Positions 1 to 5,370 of a DNA stretch of 6,275 nucleotides are shown piece after piece. Source of the stretch: an uncultured Lachnospiraceae bacterium (GTDB taxonomy: Bacteria > Bacillota > Clostridia > Lachnospirales > Lachnospiraceae); assembly GCA_937891165.1 (NCBI GenBank), contig CALAEX010000239.1:1-6275 (forward strand), written 5' to 3'. Under the pieces are notes generated by a model. That model was not told the DNA's origin and searched no databases. It saw only the letters and a list, made by a program, of their open reading frames with translations. A program made the translations under genes and the position numbers. How positions within the stretch are numbered: the first letter of the stretch is position 1; every line of letters starts with the position of its first letter.

Positions 1-370
1 ATTGTTCGTGCTGCTGCGATATAAGATACCGACACTCTTCACATCAAACGAGGAGGTCATAGCCGTAACGGCTAATATGCTCGTTTTCATCGCTTTATTC
101 CAGCTTTCGGACTGCTTGCAGGCTATCTCGATAAGCATCTTAAGAGGCTTGCAGGATGTGAAGATAATCATCCCTATCGTGGTGCTGGCTTATGTTGTTT
201 TCAACATCCCGATAGGCTACTTCCTGGCGTTTAATTGCGGATTTAAGGCCGATGGTTTGATTATGGGCTTCATAGTCGGATTATCAACCTGCGCCGTGCT
301 GACGATACTGCGCGTGAGAAGAAACATCCGCAGAATGGAACTTGAAGTGGAAAAAAATAATAAAAAATAA
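1..370 (+). CDS. MATE-family multidrug/cation antiporter, C-terminal end
   Basis: Inner-membrane exporter of the MATE (multi antimicrobial extrusion, NorM-like) family, which expels cationic drugs in exchange for Na+ or H+. Only about the last 122 residues are present and the gene runs off the left edge, so the true start is outside the window. Visible family traits are LFTSNEEV, then ALFQLSDCLQAI and a conserved LRGLQDVK loop at about residues 48-54, followed by two hydrophobic stretches (about 55-78 and 84-101) and a charged cytoplasmic tail ending in EKNNKK. This matches the last three membrane segments of MATE proteins. Base composition is balanced (near 47% G+C in the line counted), unlike everything from 371 to about 5770. 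It converges on the - strand array and shares no operon with it. The family call is secure; the substrate cannot be inferred. Confidence 0.88.
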   Translation, partial: LFVLLRYKIPTLFTSNEEVIAVTANMLVFIALFQLSDCLQAISISILRGLQDVKIIIPIVVLAYVVFNIPIGYFLAFNCGFKADGLIMGFIVGLSTCAVLTILRVRRNIRRMELEVEKNNKK

Positions 371-480
371 TTTTTTAATATAAATAATATAAGCATTTTA
401 CTTAAAAAGAACAACAACTATAGAGATTATTTTAGAAACTAATAAATTATATAAGTATTTATAAATAAACTATACTACTC
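371..480. other. AT-rich convergent intergenic spacer
   Basis: No gene is seen between the MATE stop and the last gene of the - strand array. The segment is almost wholly A/T. The MATE stop sits inside a perfect odd palindrome, TAAAAAAT-A-ATTTTTTA (361-377), and there is a weak TAAG/CTTA inverted pair at about 393-407. Neither forms a GC-rich stem, so I do not call an intrinsic terminator for either converging transcript. This is the left edge of the AT-rich block. Confidence 0.6.
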
Positions 481-1023
481 CTATACTAAATCTGTAGTGA
501 GGGAATACATACAGTCTTTTATACTATTTATATATTTATCCTGTTTTAGAGCAGAGGGATAAATTTTTTCTAAGGATAGATATAATTTATTATCTATGAA
601 TTTTATCCCTATTGTAAGTTTAACCGTAATAGTTAAATAAGGTGTAGTATTTATGTAATCTAATACTATATTTCCTAATTCCTCCTTATTTATGGACAAC
701 CTGGCTAAATCTACTTTATAATCCGCATAGTCAGTTAAAGTATTACTCAATTTTGACCTAGCTAATATATACTTAGGCACTAATTTAGGTATAGCTTTAA
801 TTTCAAAATCTCTAACAACAAGAGTATCAGAACTACTGACCCTGACTTCTTCTAAAATAGGGTCTGCACACTCAACACCATATAATTTACCGTCTTTAAC
901 GCCTATAAAAATATTAATCGAATGCCTGAAATTATAGCAATCTTTTATAATATAATTATTGTCTAATACTAAAACAGAATTATCATCTATGCTATATGGA
1001 ACTGTAGGTATGTGGATTTCCAT
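481..1023 (-). CDS. Unrecognised 180-aa protein, LAR-x-KL family member 3
   Basis: Function unknown. The protein is 180 aa with alternating short hydrophobic and polar stretches that suggest a beta-rich soluble fold, and it has no signal peptide or membrane segment. Residues 81-93 read LVPKYILARSKLS, the motif shared with the next two genes upstream in the operon, where the closest copy is LVPKYALARYKLAG. An N-terminal patch with IDDNSVLVL (about 12-20) matches LDDSILFL and IEDRNFLF in the paralogs. The ATG at 1023 is preceded by AGGGGG about 8 nt away; this RBS lies inside the last codons (Arg-Gly-stop) of the preceding gene, so the two are probably translationally coupled. It is the promoter-distal gene of the array. 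The stop is TAG. Confidence 0.8.
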   Translation of the reverse strand: MEIHIPTVPYSIDDNSVLVLDNNYIIKDCYNFRHSINIFIGVKDGKLYGVECADPILEEVRVSSSDTLVVRDFEIKAIPKLVPKYILARSKLSNTLTDYADYKVDLARLSINKEELGNIVLDYINTTPYLTITVKLTIGIKFIDNKLYLSLEKIYPSALKQDKYINSIKDCMYSLTTDLV

Positions 1024-1028
1024 GTAAA

Positions 1029-1550
1029 CTACCCCCTAACTAACCTGATTTTACTATTATCAACACAATTGTAAATATGAATATAAGACTCTACTATCTT
1101 CTGAATACTTTGTAATTTTAGTTCTTTAAGAAAGAAAGGATAACTACCCATTATAGTATAAGTTACAGCTTCAATCTCTTTATTCCATGCTAAAGATATA
1201 ATCAAAGAATACGAATCTGCATAACTGTTCTTATTTAAATCTGATAACTCTTTTTTAAGTTTATCATCTATATCTATAAATACTTTATTGCAGTTATACT
1301 TAGAAAAATCAATAGCTGAACCTGCTAATTTATATCTGGCTAAAGCATACTTTGGTACTAAACTAATTCTATCATAGTTATAACCACTTAGAGTATATTC
1401 GTAGCCAGTATTATCAGAACAAACTAAAATTACTTCACAAGATTTACCTATACTCAATTTTAAATATATGTTTGATATATTAGTTTCTCTAGACCCCAAG
1501 AACAAAATAGAATCATCTAAATCTTTAATTAAGGGGGCTGTCAATACCAT
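1029..1550 (-). CDS. Unrecognised 173-aa protein, LAR-x-KL family member 2
   Basis: Function unknown; middle copy of three tandem paralogs. The core motif LVPKYALARYKLAG lies at residues 64-77 and the N-terminal patch LDDSILFL at 11-18. After the motif, the region to about residue 150 aligns loosely with member 3 (a hydrophobic strand pattern and a shared YP at SYPFF versus IYPSA). The protein ends in VRG, and member 1 ends in VKG. GGAGGA stands about 7 nt before the ATG at 1550, which settles the start. Only 5 nt separate it from the following gene and 28 nt from the preceding one. No membrane segments, signal peptide or catalytic motif are seen. The low pairwise identity outside the motif suggests old duplication with functional divergence. 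Confidence 0.8.
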   Translation of the reverse strand: MVLTAPLIKDLDDSILFLGSRETNISNIYLKLSIGKSCEVILVCSDNTGYEYTLSGYNYDRISLVPKYALARYKLAGSAIDFSKYNCNKVFIDIDDKLKKELSDLNKNSYADSYSLIISLAWNKEIEAVTYTIMGSYPFFLKELKLQSIQKIVESYIHIYNCVDNSKIRLVRG

Positions 1551-1578
1551 AATTTATCCTCCTATTCTACCCCTATAC

Positions 1579-2028
1579 CTAACCTTTTACTATATTTAAA
1601 ACCTTTGAACCAACTCTAGCCCGTATTTCATTAAACATACTAGGTGAATCATTCATAAGTATAATACTGTTAAAAGTATTAGGCTTAAACACAAAATAAT
1701 ACTTTTCGACATACATTTTAGGTATCTCTAATTCTAATATAGGTACTTTATACTTAGATAATATAGTTTCATAATTATCAAAAAATTCCATGCCAGATAA
1801 TTTATATCTTGCTACCACACCTATTGGAATCTTATATAACTTAGTTAAACCATAAGTTATAGGCATAGCATAACTATTATGCCTATATACACTATATGCT
1901 CTGTCTGGACATATTGTATAATAAAATTCATCTATATAATCTAATAAAAATTTATCCCTAAAAAGAAAATTCCTATCCTCTATGTCATTCTTAGTGACAA
2001 AAGGTAATTTATACTTATTCATCTCCAT
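1579..2028 (-). CDS. Unrecognised 149-aa protein, LAR-x-KL family member 1
   Basis: Function unknown; first and shortest of the three paralogs. The core motif KIPIGVVARYKLSG occupies residues 66-79 and the N-terminal patch IEDRNFLF is at 17-24. It is rich in Tyr, Phe and Asn, and the C-terminal end VLNIVKG parallels the VRG end of the next gene. The ATG at 2028 is chosen because AGAGG lies about 9 nt upstream; a second ATG two codons later (2022) has only a GGAG abutting it and is less likely. The 51-nt gap before it is one of the larger intra-array gaps. No transmembrane or secretion signal is visible. Confidence 0.78.
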   Translation of the reverse strand: MEMNKYKLPFVTKNDIEDRNFLFRDKFLLDYIDEFYYTICPDRAYSVYRHNSYAMPITYGLTKLYKIPIGVVARYKLSGMEFFDNYETILSKYKVPILELEIPKMYVEKYYFVFKPNTFNSIILMNDSPSMFNEIRARVGSKVLNIVKG

Positions 2029-2079
2029 AATTTTAACCTCTGGCTATGAAGGATACCCCAACTCCTAAGGTAGAGCTGT

Positions 2080-2274
2080 TTATTCAATACTATCATACCC
2101 TGTCTCAATCACTCTATTTCCGTATTCGTCCTCTAAATCATAGCCTCTATATGACTTTCCAATTACTTTTACTCTTGTTCCTTTTTCAAAATATCCTGCA
2201 CAACTATCAACTTTTCTTTTTGTTGTTACCCATTCTCCAACTTCAAATCCATTTTTATTCTTTACATATGCCAT
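2080..2274 (-). CDS. Small SH3-like/beta-barrel hypothetical protein (64 aa)
   Basis: A 64-aa protein of the kind common in phage and mobile-element gene sets. The sequence reads as a small beta-barrel: FEVGEWVTTKRKVDS, then FEKGTRVKVIGK, then YDLEDEYGNRV. Repeated short strands are separated by Gly, and the G-x-x-V-x-V turn is reminiscent of SH3 or KOW folds. That is a resemblance in pattern, not an identified family. A start at ATG 2274 gives a natural N-terminus (MAYVKNKNGF). The upstream GGTAAAG is a weak Shine-Dalgarno, with an AAAGG further away. Such small barrels usually bind nucleic acid or protein, but no partner can be named. Stop TAA. Confidence 0.72.
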   Translation of the reverse strand: MAYVKNKNGFEVGEWVTTKRKVDSCAGYFEKGTRVKVIGKSYRGYDLEDEYGNRVIETGYDSIE

Positions 2275-2319
2275 AATCTTTACCGTTTTTAACCTTTCCT
2301 ATACTTGATAATTTTTATT

Positions 2320-2577
2320 TTACTTAGAAATTTCTTTCACAACAGCAAGTAATTCTTCCTTTGCTGTATTTAATGCATTTATATACTTTGCTTCTGCTTT
2401 ATTCAACTTCTTATGCAACTTGATACCCTTTTCTAAGGGTACTATTAATACAGGCTTGAATTTACAGCCTGTCCTACCTTTAATAACTACATACCCGTCA
2501 TTCGATACTTCTTCAACTTCTCCACCCAATAAAAATGGAGCAGTATCATACTTCCAAAATGCGTATAACTTACTCAT
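2320..2577 (-). CDS. Conserved-looking phage-type hypothetical protein (85 aa)
   Basis: An 85-aa protein starting MSKLYAFWKYDTAPFLLGGEV. It has an N-terminal beta-rich half (KLYAFWKYD, LLGGEVEEV, GYVVIKG, FKPVLIVPL) and a C-terminal amphipathic helix rich in Lys, Ala and Glu (about residues 52-83). I recall the KLYAFWKYD...LLGGEV pattern from uncharacterised phage proteins, which supports a real gene, but this was not searched. The frame is also open to an ATG at 2637 that overlaps the stop of the preceding gene (TAATG). I prefer 2577 because AGAGGA sits 6 nt before it and because the extra 20 residues look non-native. The longer form, made by translational coupling, remains possible. Function unknown. 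Confidence 0.75.
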   Translation of the reverse strand: MSKLYAFWKYDTAPFLLGGEVEEVSNDGYVVIKGRTGCKFKPVLIVPLEKGIKLHKKLNKAEAKYINALNTAKEELLAVVKEISK

Positions 2578-2583
2578 AACATA

Positions 2584-2589
2584 TCCTCT
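2584..2589 (-). promoter_or_regulatory. Ribosome binding site that decides the start at 2577
   Basis: AGAGGA on the - strand, 6 nt before the ATG at 2577. It favours the 85-aa product over the 105-aa alternative starting at 2637. Confidence 0.6.
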
Positions 2590-2636
2590 AATCACGTCTT
2601 TAAATATGAGTTTTATGCCACCCAAAAGCTTTATCA

Positions 2637-2957
2637 TTAAACATCTTTATCCCCTACAATAACCACTTTATAGTGACATCCTGTATTAACCATTTCGCCA
2701 TCGCTATCTCTAAATAATACATTTCCTTTATAAATATCTTTTACAGCTAAATGAAAATGATAAGGATGTTTGAAATATTTATTATTCTTTGGTGTTGACC
2801 TCATGTACCCCTTACCATTAAACTTAACAAGTTCTTCTAATCGTACTTTTTTATATATCTTTTCCAGATAATCCAACTCAGATAACCCTTCTTCATATTG
2901 TAGTTCAAATGTTTTCAAACTGTCACCCCAATCTGCAATATCGTTTTTACTTAACAA
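2637..2957 (-). CDS. Unrecognised 106-aa protein, TTG start overlapping upstream stop
   Basis: Function unknown. The only reasonable start is TTG at 2957, since an in-frame stop lies four codons upstream (2967-2969) and the first internal ATG is at residue 51. The start overlaps the last seven bases of the preceding gene (TTGTTAA) and no good Shine-Dalgarno is present, so translation probably depends on ribosomes finishing that gene. The N-terminal half is helical and acidic (YEEGLSELDYLEKIYKKV). The second half is beta-like with aromatic and His residues (YFKHPYHFHLAVKDIYKGNVLF) and ends VVIVGDKDV. No metal site or catalytic motif can be assigned with confidence from the His cluster. It overlaps the alternative 2637 start of the next gene by one base. 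Confidence 0.7.
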   Translation of the reverse strand: MLSKNDIADWGDSLKTFELQYEEGLSELDYLEKIYKKVRLEELVKFNGKGYMRSTPKNNKYFKHPYHFHLAVKDIYKGNVLFRDSDGEMVNTGCHYKVVIVGDKDV

Positions 2958-3211
2958 TGTACCATTTTACTTTTAATATTCTGATTCTGTTTCTCAATTA
3001 AATCTACAACTTGTTCAAAAGTTCCGATAAACTCTTGCTTTTGTTTTCCTTTATAAACTACAATCCAATTTTCCTTATCATAACTGTATGCCCAATAATA
3101 TTCTGCATCGTCGTAAGGTCTTACCTTGAACGTCTGATATCTGTTGTCATGTGTTGGGTATCTATTGCATTTTGGATAGTAATTTAACTTATACCCTCTG
3201 TATTCCTCCAT
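2951..3211 (-). CDS. Unrecognised 86-aa Tyr-rich protein
   Basis: A small soluble protein with an unusually aromatic N-terminal two thirds (YRGYKLNYYPKCNRYP, then DDAEYYWAYSYDKENWIVVYKG) and a C-terminal helix, GTFEQVVDLIEKQNQNIKSK. The order of strands followed by one helix recalls small alpha/beta phage accessory proteins, but no family is recognised. AGGGGG lies about 10 nt before the ATG at 3211. The same AGGGGGTAG string precedes the gene starting at 1023. The final codons are shared with the TTG start of the next gene, which indicates translational coupling. Confidence 0.75.
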   Translation of the reverse strand: MEEYRGYKLNYYPKCNRYPTHDNRYQTFKVRPYDDAEYYWAYSYDKENWIVVYKGKQKQEFIGTFEQVVDLIEKQNQNIKSKMVHC

Positions 3212-3245
3212 AGTCTCTACCCCCTATGTTCTTGAAAGTCCGAAT

Positions 3246-3413
3246 CTATTGCCATTCTAAAGTATACAAATCCTCTTCAAGTGTTCTTGTCATAGTAATC
3301 TTTACCTCGTTATTTTCAAATACCCCATCTTCTGTCGCAATCTGAATAAATGAATGTGACTTTTCAAAAGAATACTTCTTCATTAATTCTTTCAATAACT
3401 GTTTTCTATTCAT
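3246..3413 (-). CDS. Small hypothetical protein (55 aa)
   Basis: A 55-aa reading frame filling what would otherwise be a 250-nt hole in the array. It begins MNRKQLLKELMKKYSFEKS, has a strand-like middle (SFIQIATEDGVFENNEVKITMT) and ends TLEWQ with a TAG stop. GGAGGA lies 6 nt before the ATG at 3413. Another in-frame ATG at 3419 directly abuts the RBS and is too close to be used. The basic helical N-terminus followed by an acidic beta portion could suit a small nucleic-acid or protein-binding factor, but no family is recognised. The strong RBS and tight packing (34 nt to the next start) support it as a real gene. Confidence 0.75.
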   Translation of the reverse strand: MNRKQLLKELMKKYSFEKSHSFIQIATEDGVFENNEVKITMTRTLEEDLYTLEWQ

Positions 3414-3459
3414 AATCATTCCTCCATTTTGGTAATAAATTTGTGTATTTATAGATATT

Positions 3460-3657
3460 TTAAAGTGTTATGGAATATAACCAATTATCAAAATCTTCAT
3501 AGTCTTGCAATCTTCCATCTACTTCCACCCATCCATCATTAGATTCTCTGACTATAGAAAAACCCTTGAAGTTTCCATACACTCTTAATGAGGTATCTGT
3601 TACTTTTTCATACTTAATTCCATAAGAAATCAATCTGCCTAAAATATATTCCATCAT
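3460..3657 (-). CDS. Unrecognised 65-aa protein
   Basis: A small soluble protein starting MMEYILGRLISYGIKYEKV. A first amphipathic helix (about residues 2-13) is followed by strands (SLRVYGNFKGFSIVRES, WVEVDGRL) and an acidic, aromatic end (DYEDFDNWLYSITL). The layout is helix-beta-beta-beta-helix. The ATG at 3657 has GGAGG 8 nt upstream. An in-frame TTG at 3672 would overlap the RBS and is rejected. It is separated by about 46 nt from the next gene in the array. Function unknown. Confidence 0.75.
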   Translation of the reverse strand: MMEYILGRLISYGIKYEKVTDTSLRVYGNFKGFSIVRESNDGWVEVDGRLQDYEDFDNWLYSITL

Positions 3658-3696
3658 ATTCCTTTCCTCCAATCTACTGAATCACTCATTTATTGC

Positions 3697-3942
3697 CTAA
3701 TCTCTAAAACCTAAATAGTCTGCTACATACTCAAAATACACAGGCAATTGTCCATCACCATTTTTATCTGCAATTTCTTGTAAATCAATTTCTTTCCCGT
3801 CTACTGATACAAAAATAACATTATCATCATTGCATGGAACAAAGTTGCAATATCCACAAAAGTCTACCATCCATTCATCAAAAGTCTTTTCGTTTGTTAT
3901 TTCTTTCCCAATTTCATTAACACTAATAATTTTAATTAACAT
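3697..3942 (-). CDS. Unrecognised acidic 81-aa protein with a Cys cluster
   Basis: An acidic protein with 17 Asp/Glu against 6 Lys/Arg by my count. It starts MLIKIISVNEIGKEITNEKTF. Residues 28-39 hold three Cys in a CGYC-x5-C-like arrangement (FCGYCNFVPCND), which could bind metal or form a disulfide; a fourth ligand is not obvious. A following strand (NVIFVSVDGKEIDL) and a helix near the end (VYFEYVADYLGF) suggest a compact alpha/beta fold. The start at 3942 is preferred because GGAG lies about 9 nt away. An in-frame ATG at 3951 almost abuts the RBS and would only add three residues. Function unknown. Confidence 0.75.
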   Translation of the reverse strand: MLIKIISVNEIGKEITNEKTFDEWMVDFCGYCNFVPCNDDNVIFVSVDGKEIDLQEIADKNGDGQLPVYFEYVADYLGFRD

Positions 3943-3985
3943 ATCAATCATTCTCCTTTTAATTTACACATTCAATACTACTAGT

Positions 3986-4123
3986 CTACCAATCCATAGC
4001 GTTAATATCCGCTATATTAGACATATTGTTTTCCTCAACAAATCCCTCTGCTTCTTCCACTGTTAAAAAATCTACAACATTTACTTCTTCATCATCTGTA
4101 TCTACCCATGTCACATATACCAT
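3986..4123 (-). CDS. Extremely acidic 45-aa small protein
   Basis: A 45-aa frame with a strong start signal: GGAGGA 7 nt before the ATG at 4123, and a TAG stop. It reads MVYVTWVDTDDEEVNVVDF, then an acidic helix (TVEEAEGFVEEN) and ends NAMDW. I count 13 Asp/Glu and no Lys, Arg or His, so net charge is about -13. Hydrophobic residues at regular positions (VYVTWV, VNVVDFL) suggest a folded strand-strand-helix unit and not a disordered tail. The charge pattern is compatible with a DNA mimic or with an inhibitor that docks on a basic surface, but that is inference from charge alone. It sits between the basic 99-aa protein and the acidic 81-aa protein. Confidence 0.75.
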   Translation of the reverse strand: MVYVTWVDTDDEEVNVVDFLTVEEAEGFVEENNMSNIADINAMDW

Positions 4124-4154
4124 ATTATTCTCCTCCGTTTTCTTGTTAAAATCA

Positions 4155-4454
4155 TTATCTTAACAACTCATTATAAGTACTTATTATCTCTTGCTCCAAC
4201 TTAAATCTATCGGTATAACCACTCTTTTTTAAATCTTCAAATAGATAAGCAGAGAACTCATACCCCTTTTCATTCATAGAACTTATTTTAAGAAAACAAC
4301 CATTTCTATCCATAAGATATTGATTATGTTTAACGAAAAGAACTTTGAATGGCTCACAATTACTCCACCTATCACCATAAGTATCAATATAAAAAACTGT
4401 TCCGTTTTTACACCTACGGATAAATTTCTTTTTTCTTTCTTTTATCTTTTTCAT
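4155..4454 (-). CDS. Unrecognised 99-aa protein with basic N-terminus
   Basis: Begins MKKIKERKKKFIRRCKNG, a strongly basic patch that could contact nucleic acid. Beta-rich segments (TVFYIDTYGDRW, FKVLFVKHNQYLMDRNGCFLKIS) and a C-terminal helical part (YLFEDLKKSGYTDRFKLEQEIISTYNELL) follow. There is no signal peptide: the early basic stretch is not followed by a hydrophobic core. GAGGT lies about 5 nt upstream of the ATG at 4454. Only 15 nt separate it from the end of the 40-aa frame before it. Family and function are not recognised. Confidence 0.77.
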   Translation of the reverse strand: MKKIKERKKKFIRRCKNGTVFYIDTYGDRWSNCEPFKVLFVKHNQYLMDRNGCFLKISSMNEKGYEFSAYLFEDLKKSGYTDRFKLEQEIISTYNELLR

Positions 4455-4469
4455 TGCTACCTCGTATCT

Positions 4470-4592
4470 CTACATCTGTTTGATTACAGTTACATCATAA
4501 CCTGTCATGCCAACAGAACTACACTTTGACTTCTCACTAAAATTGACAAGAAGTCGTTCTACGTCAATATCTCTTTCAACATTCACTTTCAT
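4470..4592 (-). CDS. Small hypothetical protein (40 aa), overlaps upstream gene
   Basis: A 40-aa frame, MKVNVERDIDVERLLVNF to VTVIKQM, ending TAG. It begins inside the last 17 nt of the preceding gene and fills the 121-nt gap before the 99-aa gene. A GTG at 4586 is an alternative start two codons later. The Shine-Dalgarno is weak (a purine run AGAAGAAG), so expression would rely on coupling to the upstream gene. The composition is plausible for a protein (hydrophobic spacing in VERLLVNF and YDVTVI) and the fit between neighbours is tight. It is nevertheless the least certain of the small frames after the 15-aa one. Confidence 0.5.
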   Translation of the reverse strand: MKVNVERDIDVERLLVNFSEKSKCSSVGMTGYDVTVIKQM

Positions 4593-4764
4593 TATCTTCT
4601 TCTTTTAGTTTCAGTCTTTCAGAACCTAAAATAACCACATGTACATCACACGCTCCATGTCTCATTAAACGAACAATTTCGCCACCAAGTTCGTGTTCAG
4701 TTAGATAATCAGACCTACATCTTTTTAAATTCATTTCATAAGTTATTACAAATCTGTCGTTCAT
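4576..4764 (-). CDS. Unrecognised 62-aa protein
   Basis: A small protein starting MNDRFVITYEMNLKRCRSDYL. Its middle (TEHELGGEIVRLMRHGACDVHVVILGSERLKL) predicts a helix followed by a hydrophobic strand, and it ends with a charged tail (KEEDNESEC). The start is secure: AAGGAG stands 6 nt before the ATG at 4764. The AAGGAG itself overlaps the TAA stop of the 15-aa frame upstream, so that short frame may act as a translated leader for this gene. Function unknown. Two Cys residues are not in a recognisable motif. Confidence 0.75.
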   Translation of the reverse strand: MNDRFVITYEMNLKRCRSDYLTEHELGGEIVRLMRHGACDVHVVILGSERLKLKEEDNESEC

Positions 4765-4773
4765 GATTTCTCC

Positions 4774-4821
4774 TTAAAATCCAAAACATCTATCGAAACT
4801 TTCAATCTCTTCTAAAGACAT
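4774..4821 (-). CDS. Possible 15-aa microprotein or leader peptide
   Basis: Frame MSLEEIESFDRCFGF with a TAA stop. The AAGGAGG at 4827-4833 is 5 nt before the ATG and is among the best ribosome sites in the window. The stop overlaps the next gene's RBS (TAAGGAG). Either it encodes a real microprotein or its translation simply primes ribosomes for the 62-aa gene. Confidence 0.45.
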   Translation of the reverse strand: MSLEEIESFDRCFGF

Positions 4822-4826
4822 AATTC

Positions 4827-4833
4827 CCTCCTT
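4827..4833 (-). promoter_or_regulatory. Near-consensus ribosome binding site before a 15-codon frame
   Basis: AAGGAGG on the - strand, 5 nt before the ATG at 4821. A site this strong ahead of only 15 codons is unusual, and it is the main evidence that the short frame is translated. Confidence 0.6.
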
Positions 4834-4856
4834 ATTTAACCCTTTTACTTATAATT

Positions 4857-5336
4857 TTAATCTACAAAATCTGTAGTTTTCATCTTACTTATAAATTTAA
4901 CCTCATCAATAAAAGCATTAGGTACAGTTTTCAGTTCATCTAACCAATCTAATAGCATATCATCGATAGATTGATACTCTAAATGCCCACAATAGTTACT
5001 ACCCAACCAGTCTGTTGTTGATTTGTGGTCTACCCCTAAATCGTCATCCATAACAAATCTACCATCTTCAAAAAACTTGTAGTTATAATCAAAACAATCA
5101 CAGATTTTCTTTACTATATCTTCTTTTTGCATGACATACCCCACTATATTTGGGTCTCTATGCTCTTTCATGCCAAGTGGTTCTGTCTTTGGAAATGTTT
5201 TTATATAAGTTTCTCCACTATATACCATATAACTTATTCTGTAATTCTTTGCATCTTCACTAAAAGACATTGGTGAACCTTTTATTCTATGTTCTTTTAA
5301 TATATTCTCTGCCTTCTTTAATTCTCTATCAGTCAT
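4857..5336 (-). CDS. Unrecognised 159-aa protein, first gene of the array
   Basis: Promoter-proximal gene of the - strand array and so probably the earliest and most strongly expressed. The N-terminal 20 residues form a charged helix (RELKKAENILKEHRI). The middle has beta-like stretches (YRISYMVYSGETYIKTF, PNIVGYVMQKEDIVKKICDCFDYNYKFF). The C-terminal third is acidic, with DDDLGVDH, and then a helix QSIDDMLLDWLDELK of the type seen in many uncharacterised phage proteins. GGAGGG lies about 8 nt upstream of the ATG at 5336. No catalytic motif, membrane segment or helix-turn-helix is evident, so it is not an obvious repressor. Stop TAA. Confidence 0.8.
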   Translation of the reverse strand: MTDRELKKAENILKEHRIKGSPMSFSEDAKNYRISYMVYSGETYIKTFPKTEPLGMKEHRDPNIVGYVMQKEDIVKKICDCFDYNYKFFEDGRFVMDDDLGVDHKSTTDWLGSNYCGHLEYQSIDDMLLDWLDELKTVPNAFIDEVKFISKMKTTDFVD

Positions 5337-5370
5337 ATTTTAACCCTCCAATCCGTTATTCTATACTATA

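Noticed and set aside
361..377. A/T palindrome as a rho-independent terminator
   Set aside because: It has no GC pairs and a single-base centre, so a stable loop cannot form.
217..417. - strand ORF of 66 codons opposite the MATE gene end
   Set aside because: It lies largely antisense to the well-supported MATE frame, with low-complexity Phe/Leu content and no homology-like features.
2029..2079. CTCCTAAGGTAGAG in the gap before the paralogs as an operator or attachment site
   Set aside because: Only a very short inverted match (CTC/GAG) and no second copy found in the window.
2046..2276. + strand ORF of 76 codons
   Set aside because: It is antisense to the 64-aa gene and its product is a Leu/Phe/Gln-rich translation typical of a reversed AT-rich coding sequence.
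2420..2662. + strand ORF of 80 codons
   Set aside because: Antisense shadow of the 85-aa gene; no RBS and an unnatural composition.
3830..4066. + strand ORF of 78 codons
   Set aside because: Antisense to the 81-aa and 45-aa genes, both of which have strong ribosome sites; the hydrophobic run comes from reversed Asp/Glu/Lys-rich codons.
4320..4529. + strand ORF of 69 codons
   Set aside because: Antisense shadow of the 99-aa gene, with no start signal.
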